From Allokutzneria sp. A3M-2-11 16 (GTDB taxonomy: Bacteria; Actinomycetota; Actinomycetes; Mycobacteriales; Pseudonocardiaceae), in the NCBI RefSeq assembly GCF_024213555.1, contig NZ_JANAVO010000001.1, positions 930,001-994,000 on the forward strand: DNA of 64,000 nt, in the 5' to 3' direction. The number at the start of each line of letters is the position of its first letter. Position 1 is the first letter of the stretch. The translations under genes were made by a program, and so were the position numbers. Under the pieces are notes generated by a model. It was not told the DNA's origin, ran no database searches, and was given only the letters and a program-made list of their open reading frames with translations. Of the stretch, positions 58,298 to 64,000 are shown in pieces.

Positions 58298-59257
58298 TCA
58301 TTCGGCGGGCGGCGTCCAGCGGTCGGTGCGCGTCATCCCGGCGGCCCTGCCCTTCGCGGAGACCACGAGCGCCATCTTGCGGGACGCCTCGTCGATCATC
58401 TCGTCGCCGAGCATCGCCGCGCCGCGCTTGCCGCCCGCCTCCGAGGTGAACCAGTCGTAGGCGTCGAGGATGTTCTCGGCGTGGTCGTAGTCCTCCTGCC
58501 GCGGGCTGAACAGCTCGTTGCAGGCGTCGATCTGGCCGGGGTGCAGCACCCACTTGCCGTCGTAGCCCAGCGCCGCGGAGCGGCCGGTGACCCTGCGGAA
58601 CCCGTCCAGGTCGCGGATCTGGAGGTAGGGCCCGTCGATGGCCTGCACGTCGGTGGCGCGCGCGGCCATCAGGATGCGCATCAGGATGTAGTGGTAAGCA
58701 TCGCCGACGTCGTAGCCGGTCGGCTGCTCGCCGACCACGAGTGACTTCATGTTGATCGAGGCCATGAAGTCGGCCGGGCCGAAGATGATCGTCTCGATGC
58801 GGGGCGAGGCGGTGGCGATCGCGTCGACCTCGACAAGGCCCTTGGCGTTCTCGATCTGCGCCTCGATGCCGATCCGGCCGACCTCGTAGCCCATGGTCTT
58901 CTCGATCTGGGTCAACGTCAGGTCCAGCCAGGCGACCTGGCCGGCCGTCTGCACCTTGGGCAGCATGATGCAGTCCAGGTTCGCGCCCGCGCCCTCGACC
59001 ACCTCGACGACGTCGCGGTAGGTCCACTCGGTGGTGAGGTCGTTGACCCGGACCACCCGGGCCTTGCCCTCCCAGCCGCCCTCGTTGAGCGCCGCGACGA
59101 TCGTCTTGCGCGCACCGGGCTTGGCCAGCGGGGCGCACGCGTCCTCCAGGTCCAGGAAGACCTGGTCGGCGGGCAGGCCGCGAGCCTTGTCGATCATCTT
59201 CTGGCTCGACCCGGGAACGGCCAGGCAGGAGCGACGGGGACGCCGACGATCAACCAC
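58298..59257 (-). CDS. HpcH/HpaI aldolase, citrate lyase beta-like (CitE family)
   Basis: 319 residues from GTG 59257 (GGAGG six bases upstream). TIM barrel with DRRRPRRSCLAVPGSSQKM, FLDLEDACAPLAK, RVNDL, IMLPKVQTAGQV, EAQIENAKGLVEVDAI and FGPADFMASI; the Glu and Asp of the last two motifs bind Mg2+. It ends with the C-terminal RRGAAMLGDEMIDEASRK lid. Members cleave malyl-CoA, beta-methylmalyl-CoA or citramalyl-CoA; as there are no citDF partners, it acts alone. Exact substrate unknown. Confidence 0.88.
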   Translation of the reverse strand: MVDRRRPRRSCLAVPGSSQKMIDKARGLPADQVFLDLEDACAPLAKPGARKTIVAALNEGGWEGKARVVRVNDLTTEWTYRDVVEVVEGAGANLDCIMLPKVQTAGQVAWLDLTLTQIEKTMGYEVGRIGIEAQIENAKGLVEVDAIATASPRIETIIFGPADFMASINMKSLVVGEQPTGYDVGDAYHYILMRILMAARATDVQAIDGPYLQIRDLDGFRRVTGRSAALGYDGKWVLHPGQIDACNELFSPRQEDYDHAENILDAYDWFTSEAGGKRGAAMLGDEMIDEASRKMALVVSAKGRAAGMTRTDRWTPPAE

Positions 59258-59361
59258 TTCGGACCTCCTTGTACCGACGGGTAACACGCGTGATGCTGGC
59301 ACGGCCGGTGCGGCTCGACCACACGCTGAGGCGCCTTTCACAGCCGTGGGATGCTGCGGGA

Positions 59362-59715
59362 ATGGATATCACCCGGCTGCTGGACGCCGCGCTGCGCAAG
59401 GCCGCGGCGGTCTGGGTCCGGCCGGAGGGTCAGCCCGCGCGCCTGGTCTGGGCGCTGTGGCGGGACGGGGCGATCTGGCTCGCCACCGGCCCCTCGGAGC
59501 AGGAGGTGCCCGGCCTGGAGTCGGCCACCACGGCCACCGTCACCGTCCGCTCCCCCAGCACCCACTCCCACCTCGTCGACGTGCCGGTGACCGTCGAGGC
59601 CGTGATCCCCGACGAGGCGACCACTTCGGCGCTCGCCACCGCCCGCCTCAACCGTCCCTCCCTCTCCGCTCCCCCGTCGTGGACCACCGTCCACCGCCTC
59701 GTCCCGACTCCCTGA
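59362..59715 (+). CDS. Small hypothetical protein
   Basis: 117 residues from ATG 59362 (a start at 59269 would add 31 unlikely residues). MDITRLLDAALRKAAAVWVRP, then AIWLATGPSEQEVPGLESA and a beta-rich half (ATVTVRSPSTHSHLVDVPVTVEAVIP) with a Pro-rich end, like small PNPOx-type flavin-binding folds, but without enough signal to claim it. Convergent with the PhzF-like gene, 2 bases apart. Confidence 0.68.
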   Translation: MDITRLLDAALRKAAAVWVRPEGQPARLVWALWRDGAIWLATGPSEQEVPGLESATTATVTVRSPSTHSHLVDVPVTVEAVIPDEATTSALATARLNRPSLSAPPSWTTVHRLVPTP

Positions 59716-59717
59716 CG

Positions 59718-60593
59718 TCAGGGGATGGCGATGGTGCCGGAGGCGACGGGGGCCACGCCGCCGCGGACGGTGGCGCGGGTGACCGCGTAGTCCTCGACCG
59801 TCACGGCGCAGTCCAATGTGGACGGTCGGCCGATCTCGGCGCCCTGGCTGACCACGTAACGGGTGTCGCCGTCGCCGATCAGGCCGCGGTCGGCCAGCCA
59901 CACGCCGAGGCCGAGCGCGGCGGAGCCGGTCGCGGGGTCCTCGCGCACACCGAGCTTGGGCGCGAACATCCGCGCGTGCGCGGCGTTGCTCTCGCTGTCG
60001 AAGGAGACCACCACGAGTCCGTGCGGCACTCCGGCGCGCTTGGCGGCCGACTCCTCGACCACCGCGCGGGACACGGCGTCCGGGCTCACCAGCAGGTACG
60101 CGAAGTCGATGCCGCAGCCCGCGATCCCCGGCGCGCCAGCACTGTCCACATCGGACGGATCGAGCCCCGCGGCCGCGGCGAGCGACTCGGCGTCGAGGTC
60201 CGGGCCGAGGTGGGCCGCACCTCCGGTCAACGTGGCCCCGGCCTGGTCGACCGAGATCGGCAGCAGCCCGGCGCCGCATTCCTGGACGGCCTCGCCGATG
60301 CCGATCACACCGTCCCGGGCGAGCACCCACGCCGACCCGATGCTGGGGTGACCGGCGAAGGGCAGCTCGGTCGACGCGGTGAAGATCCGCAGCCGGTAGT
60401 CGGCGCCCTCCTGGGTCGGCCGCATCGGGAAAGCGGTCTCGGAGAGGTTGAACTCGCGGGCGATCCGTTGCAGCTGGTCGGTGTCCAGCTCGTCGGCGCC
60501 GTGCACCACGGCGAGCGGGTTACCGGCGTAGGGACGGTCGGTGAAGACGTCCACAACGTCGTAGCGAAGGCGCGCGTCACCAGGCTCGATCAT
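59718..60593 (-). CDS. PhzF family isomerase-like protein
   Basis: 291 residues from ATG 60593. YDVVDVFTDRPYAGNPLAVV, then REFNLSETAFPM with the catalytic Glu52, TASTELPFAGHPSIGSAWVL and REDPATGSAALGLGVWL match PhzF/YddE proteins, dimers that isomerise diaminopimelate-like or phenazine precursors. No phenazine genes are nearby, so the enzyme is of the housekeeping, substrate-unknown kind. It shares a 24-base divergent region with the CBS-domain gene. Confidence 0.9.
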   Translation of the reverse strand: MIEPGDARLRYDVVDVFTDRPYAGNPLAVVHGADELDTDQLQRIAREFNLSETAFPMRPTQEGADYRLRIFTASTELPFAGHPSIGSAWVLARDGVIGIGEAVQECGAGLLPISVDQAGATLTGGAAHLGPDLDAESLAAAAGLDPSDVDSAGAPGIAGCGIDFAYLLVSPDAVSRAVVEESAAKRAGVPHGLVVVSFDSESNAAHARMFAPKLGVREDPATGSAALGLGVWLADRGLIGDGDTRYVVSQGAEIGRPSTLDCAVTVEDYAVTRATVRGGVAPVASGTIAIP

Positions 60594-60617
60594 GGTCCGG
60601 ACACTAATGTTGCCGAC

Positions 60618-61892
60618 GTGGCAGGCACTAGCAGGGTCTTCGCCGCCCAGCTCGCCGGGCTGCCGGTGTTCGGGCCGGACGGGGAGTCCGTCGGCAAGGT
60701 GCGCGACGTGGTCGCCGGGCTCCGGCTGGACCGGCAGCCGCCGCGCGTGCTCGGCATGGTCGTCGAGCTGATCACCCGCCGCCGCATCTTCGTCCCGATG
60801 CTCAGGGTGACCTCCCTGGAGGCCAACGCGGTGACGCTGGCGACCGGAATGGTGAACCTGAGGCATTTCCACCAGCGCCCGAACGAGGTGATGGTCCTCG
60901 GCGAGCTGCTGGACGCGCGCGTGAGCGTGACCTCGGACGACAACCCCGCGGTGGTGGTGGACGCCGGGATGGAGCAGACCCGCACGCGGGACTGGGTGAT
61001 CACCAAGCTCGCGGTGCGCGAGCGCACCGGGCGGCTCAGCCGCCGGGGCCCGCTCCAGGTGCTGCCGTGGGAGGCGGTCACCGGGCTCGGCTTCGCCGAG
61101 ATCAGCGCGCAGCCGCAGGGCGCGCAGGAGCTGATGGCGGTCTTCGACACGATGCGCGCGGTCGACGTCGCCAGCGCGCTGCACGAGCTGCCGGTGAAAC
61201 GGCGCTACGAGATCGCCGACGCGATGGACGACGAACGACTCGCCGACGTGCTGGAGGAGCTGCCGGAGGAGGACCAGAAGGACCTGCTCACCCACCTCAA
61301 CGAGGACCGGGCGGCGGACGTGCTGGAGGCGATGAACCCCGACGACGCCGCCGACCTGCTGGCCGAGCTGCCCGACTTCGACAAGGACCGGCTGCTGTCG
61401 CTGATGGAGCCGGAGGAGTCGGCCCCGGTGCGCAGGCTGCTCGCCTACTCCCGCGACACCGCGGGCGGCCTGATGACCCCGGAGCCGGTGGTGCTCACCC
61501 CGGACGCCACCGTCGCCGAAGCGCTGGCGCGGGTGCGCAACCCCGACCTCACCCCCGCGCTGGCCAGCATGGTCTTCGTCGCCCGCCCGCCGCAGGCCAC
61601 GCCGACCGGCCGCTACCTCGGCTGCGTGCACTTCCAGCGGCTGCTGCGCGAAGCGCCGTTCGACCTCGTAGCGGGCATGGTCGACCACCACCTGGGTTCG
61701 TTGTCCCCCAATGCTTCCCTCAGCGAGGTCACCCGCTACTTCGCCGCGTACAACCTGGTCGTCGCGCCGGTGGTCGACGACCAGGAGCACCTGCTGGGCG
61801 CGGTCAGCGTCGACGACGTGCTCGACCACCTGCTGCCGGACGACTGGCGGGAGAGCGGGCTACCGGAAACCACTGTGACAGCGGAGAGCTAG
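60618..61892 (+). CDS. MgtE N-domain and CBS protein with PRC-barrel, no membrane channel
   Basis: 424 residues from GTG 60618; TAATGT seven bases upstream suggests a leaderless mRNA. Order: PRC-barrel-like N-terminus (FGPDGESVGKVRDVVAGLRL), an MgtE N-terminal helical repeat (DVASALHELPVKRRYEIADAM, EDRAADVLEAMNPDDAADLLAELPDFDKDRLL) and a CBS pair (GGLMTPEPVVLTPDATVAEAL, AAYNLVVAPVVDDQEHLLG). The MgtE transmembrane domain is absent, as in Rv1232c. It may sense Mg2+ or nucleotides and act on a partner. Followed by DUF1003 with a 10-base gap. Confidence 0.88.
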   Translation: MAGTSRVFAAQLAGLPVFGPDGESVGKVRDVVAGLRLDRQPPRVLGMVVELITRRRIFVPMLRVTSLEANAVTLATGMVNLRHFHQRPNEVMVLGELLDARVSVTSDDNPAVVVDAGMEQTRTRDWVITKLAVRERTGRLSRRGPLQVLPWEAVTGLGFAEISAQPQGAQELMAVFDTMRAVDVASALHELPVKRRYEIADAMDDERLADVLEELPEEDQKDLLTHLNEDRAADVLEAMNPDDAADLLAELPDFDKDRLLSLMEPEESAPVRRLLAYSRDTAGGLMTPEPVVLTPDATVAEALARVRNPDLTPALASMVFVARPPQATPTGRYLGCVHFQRLLREAPFDLVAGMVDHHLGSLSPNASLSEVTRYFAAYNLVVAPVVDDQEHLLGAVSVDDVLDHLLPDDWRESGLPETTVTAES

Positions 61893-61902
61893 GAGCGAGG
61901 CC

Positions 61903-62448
61903 ATGCCCGAGTTGCACCCGCGCCGCCGCCTCGACCAGCCGCGCCAGCCGCGCAGGCTGTCCTTCGACCTGGACCCCGAGGCGTTCGGCCGGTTCTCCGA
62001 GCGGATCGCGCGGTTCCTCGGCACCGGCACGTTCCTGTTCTGGCAGACGGTGCTGGTGATCGTGTGGATCACGGTGAACCTGCTCGCGGTCTCGTTGCAG
62101 TGGGACCCGTACCCGTTCATCCTGCTCAACCTGGCCTTCTCCACCCAGGCGGCGTACGCCGCGCCGCTGATCCTGCTGGCGCAGAACCGCCAGGACGACC
62201 GGGACCGGGTCTCGTTGGAGGAGGACCGGGCGCGGGCGGAGCGCACGAAAGCCGATACGGAGTACCTGGCGCGGGAGTTGGCGGCGCTGCGCCTGGCCGT
62301 TGGCGAGTCGGTGACGCGGGACTTCCTGCGCTCCGAGCTGGACCGGCTGCGCGGGGATCTGCTTGAGGGAAAAGCCAAGCGGGGCAAGCGCTCTCACGCC
62401 GTCGACGACACCGCGCGATGGGACGGCGAACCCGCCGAGACGCGTTAG
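61903..62448 (+). CDS. DUF1003 membrane protein
   Basis: 181 residues; AGGAG before ATG 61903. LSFDLDPEAFGRFSERIARFLGTGTFL leads to two transmembrane helices (FWQTVLVIVWITVNLL, FILLNLAFSTQAAYAAPLILLAQNRQ), the DUF1003 signature, then a coiled, charged C-terminus (EEDRARAERTKADTEYLARE). Homologue of Rv1231c. Always paired with the CBS/MgtE-like gene in actinobacteria, so the pair may form a complex. Its end overlaps the convergent MarR gene by four bases. Confidence 0.9.
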   Translation: MPELHPRRRLDQPRQPRRLSFDLDPEAFGRFSERIARFLGTGTFLFWQTVLVIVWITVNLLAVSLQWDPYPFILLNLAFSTQAAYAAPLILLAQNRQDDRDRVSLEEDRARAERTKADTEYLARELAALRLAVGESVTRDFLRSELDRLRGDLLEGKAKRGKRSHAVDDTARWDGEPAETR

Positions 62449-62936
62449 GCCTGCGCCCGTTTGGGTTGCGTGACGGGGAGTTCGCCGTCGGCGAGCCTGC
62501 CGCAGGTGTGCCCGAGCAGGTCGAGCTCCTTGTTGTCCAGCAAGGCGACGAAGTGCCGCGCGATGCCGCGCATGTGCGTCGCCGCGGCGGCGCGCAACCG
62601 CTCCAGCCCGCGCTCGGTGAGCACGGCGACGACACCGCGGCCGTCGCAGTCCGCGCGCTCCCGGCTGACCAGTCCCGCGCGCTCGAGGCGGTCCACCAAC
62701 CGGGTCACCCCCGACCTGGACAGCAGGACCAGCTCCGCGAGCTCGGTCATCCTGAGCTTGTACTCAGGGGCCCCGGCCAGCTGCACGAGAACGTCGTAGG
62801 CCGCCAGGGAAAGCCGCTGCTCCGCGATGAGCTCCGTTTCAAGCCATCGCGTCACGCGTGCGTGCGCCCGCAGGAACGAGCGCCAGGCGGTCAGTTCCCC
62901 ACTGGTCGGTAATCGAGCAGTTCCCGAATCTGACAC
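62445..62936 (-). CDS. MarR family transcriptional regulator
   Basis: 163 residues from GTG 62936. ELTAWRSFLRAHARVTRWLE opens the dimer helices; the DNA-binding region is LSLAAYDVLVQLAG, RMTELAELVLLSRSGVTRLVDRLERAGLVSRE, with the wing CDGRGVVAVLTERGLERL. Divergent from mrp across 151 bases, though no operator is obvious. Ligand and targets unknown. Confidence 0.88.
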   Translation of the reverse strand: MSDSGTARLPTSGELTAWRSFLRAHARVTRWLETELIAEQRLSLAAYDVLVQLAGAPEYKLRMTELAELVLLSRSGVTRLVDRLERAGLVSRERADCDGRGVVAVLTERGLERLRAAAATHMRGIARHFVALLDNKELDLLGHTCGRLADGELPVTQPKRAQA

Positions 62937-63087
62937 GAATCCATGTTACGGAGCGCGTCCTTCCGGTCGCTCAACGCCCCCGTGCCGCAAGGCACACAGC
63001 CGGTGAGCAACGGGTAGCTGAACCGGCCGTAGCATGGTCCGAGCGGGGGTAAGCCGCTCCAGCAAGCCAATCGGTACCGGAAGGTCG

Positions 63088-64000
63088 GTGTCCGCACTCG
63101 TGACCACCATCGACATCGAGGCCGTTCGCACGGCCGCGGGACGCGTCCAGGACCCGGAGATCCGCAAGCCGTTCGCGGAACTGGGCATGATCAAGGACGT
63201 CTCCGTCGTCGCCGACGGGGTGGTGTCGGTCGTGGTGTGGCTGACCGTCGCGGGCTGCCCGTTGCGCGACAAGATCACCAAGGACGTCACCGCCGAGGTG
63301 TCCCAGGTGCCCGGCGTCCGCGAGGTCCGGGTGAGCCTGGACGTGATGGGCGACCAGCAGCGCACCGAGCTGCGGCAGAAGCTGCGCGGCGACGCCAAGG
63401 AGCCGGTCATCCCGTTCGCCCAGCCGGGCTCGCTGACCAGGGTCTACTGCGTCGCCTCCGGCAAGGGCGGGGTCGGCAAGTCCAGCGTGACGGTGAACCT
63501 GGCCGCGGCGCTGGCCCAGCGCGGGCTGTCGGTCGGAGTGGTCGACGCGGACATCTACGGCCACTCGGTGCCCAGGATGCTCGGCGCGGACGGCAAGCCC
63601 ACCCAGGTGGAGAAGATGATCATGCCGCCGCAGGCGCACGGCGTGAAGGTCATCTCCATCGGCATGTTCACCCCCGGCAACACCCCGGTGGTCTGGCGCG
63701 GGCCGATGCTGCACCGCGCGCTGCAGCAGTTCCTCGCCGACGTGTTCTGGGGCGACCTCGACGTGCTGCTGCTCGACCTGCCCCCGGGCACCGGCGACGT
63801 GGCGATCTCGGTGGCGCAGCTGATCCCCAACGCGGAGATCCTGGTGGTGACCACCCCGCAGCAGGCGGCGGCCGAGGTCGCGGAGCGGGCGGGCGCGATC
63901 GCGCTGCAGACCCGCCAGCGCGTGGTCGGCGTCGTGGAGAACATGTCCTGGCTGGAGATGCCCGACGGCTCCCGCATGGACATCTTCGGCACCGGCGGCG
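63088..64000 (+). CDS. mrp: Mrp/NBP35 family Fe-S carrier ATPase, 3' end outside the window
   Basis: 304 residues are visible from GTG 63088 (GTG 63100 is an alternative). N-terminal DUF59/MIP18 domain (QDPEIRKPFAELGMIKDV, TVAGCPLRDKI with Cys57) and the Mrp ATPase: deviant Walker A SGKGGVGKSS (124-133), VVDADIYGHSVP, LDLPPGTGDVAIS and VTTPQQAAAEVAERAGA; the final CxxC region lies beyond 64000. It loads or transfers [4Fe-4S] clusters in the cytoplasm. Homologue of Rv1229c, ending the conserved block that starts with corA. Confidence 0.92.
   Translation, partial: MSALVTTIDIEAVRTAAGRVQDPEIRKPFAELGMIKDVSVVADGVVSVVVWLTVAGCPLRDKITKDVTAEVSQVPGVREVRVSLDVMGDQQRTELRQKLRGDAKEPVIPFAQPGSLTRVYCVASGKGGVGKSSVTVNLAAALAQRGLSVGVVDADIYGHSVPRMLGADGKPTQVEKMIMPPQAHGVKVISIGMFTPGNTPVVWRGPMLHRALQQFLADVFWGDLDVLLLDLPPGTGDVAISVAQLIPNAEILVVTTPQQAAAEVAERAGAIALQTRQRVVGVVENMSWLEMPDGSRMDIFGTGG

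Noticed and set aside
59718-60593. Phenazine biosynthesis from the PhzF-like gene
   Set aside because: No other phz genes are near and PhzF-like proteins are common housekeeping isomerases.
59031-60617. Extended N-terminus of the CBS/MgtE-like protein
   Set aside because: The open frame runs back through the CitE-like and PhzF-like genes; homology begins at GTG 60618 where a promoter-like hexamer is correctly placed.
1-64000. CRISPR array or cas genes, suggested by the Cas4-like nuclease
   Set aside because: No regularly spaced short repeats exist and no other cas gene is present; the nuclease at 30354 is the chromosomal RecB-like type.
1-64000. tRNA, rRNA genes or an integrase attachment site
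   Set aside because: No cloverleaf, rRNA signature or integrase gene was found on either strand by reading.

Overview
This 64-kb window is very GC-rich. GTG starts are frequent, regulators are mostly of the TetR and MarR types, and several genes are known mainly from actinobacteria (DUF3107, DUF3152, TIGR02569, AdnAB, LpqY-SugABC). It is best read as chromosomal DNA of a filamentous actinomycete, most likely of the Pseudonocardiaceae type; the exact genus cannot be fixed from the sequence. Two stretches keep the gene content and approximate order of conserved Mycobacterium tuberculosis blocks. Positions 2730-28892 correspond to Rv3201c-Rv3212 (adnBA, the ATL protein, TIGR02569, moeZ, DUF3152, a FasR-like regulator, DUF3107, a ferritin-like protein, a DEAD-box helicase and a beta-propeller protein). 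Positions 35487-64000 correspond to Rv1239c-Rv1229c (corA, sugCBA-lpqY, a YflT-like protein, a CBS protein, DUF1003 and mrp). I see no rRNA, tRNA, CRISPR array, transposase gene or prophage.

Layout. 1-2.7 kb: the end of a DoxX-like gene, two tandem secreted proteins with a peptidase M15/Hedgehog-like metal-site signature, a hypothetical gene and a MarR regulator. 2.7-9.2 kb: the adnA-adnB recombination motor-nuclease operon. 9.2-11.8 kb: a secreted protein divergent from a GH18 chitinase that has a DasR-type operator, then an alkyltransferase-like protein. 11.8-18.1 kb: TPR protein, pirin, a lone nirD, TIGR02569, moeZ, DUF3152 and a hydrolase. 18.2-22.7 kb: a FasR homologue and a TetR-flanked lipid-type operon (SDR, AurF-like diiron oxygenase, hydrolase). 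22.9-29.8 kb: a membrane-anchored protein, DUF3107, ferritin-like protein, DEAD-box helicase, propeller protein and a hydrolase. 30-38 kb: a RecB-like nuclease, PHP phosphoesterase, PH-domain protein, NUDIX, DUF2332, MaoC, corA, an HXXEE protein and TetR. 38.5-42.3 kb: an mgtC gene in an operon with an unusual double-permease ABC transporter, preceded by a short Cys-containing leader ORF. 42.4-48.7 kb: DUF2332, a propeller protein with a decayed paralogue, a phosphoesterase/ParB-like pair, a lipoprotein and a secreted S33-type hydrolase. 48.7-53.9 kb: the trehalose importer sugC-sugB-sugA-lpqY and a stress protein. 54-64 kb: acyl-CoA dehydrogenase, rhodanese/AsnC pair, DUF4360, CitE-like lyase, PhzF-like, CBS/PRC protein, DUF1003, MarR and the start of mrp.

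The most distinctive content is intergenic. A family of five long imperfect hairpins (about 55-base arms ending in GTCTTCAAGT) lies at 13656-13800, 29844-30032, 43697-43843, 47096-47238 and 54102-54234. Four of the five sit next to the stop codons of unrelated genes. A second palindromic family (three copies, arms CCCGTTTCGTACTC around an AGAGCGCTCCC core) lies at 11796, 38120 and 46926, and in the first copy one arm supplies the stop codon of a gene. A third, AT-rich palindrome is at 22704-22749. Together they look like small REP/MITE-like elements that colonise gene 3' ends and may act as terminators or mRNA 3' structures. Many genes also lack a Shine-Dalgarno sequence and instead carry a TANNNT hexamer 6-8 bases before the start codon, the arrangement expected of leaderless mRNAs.
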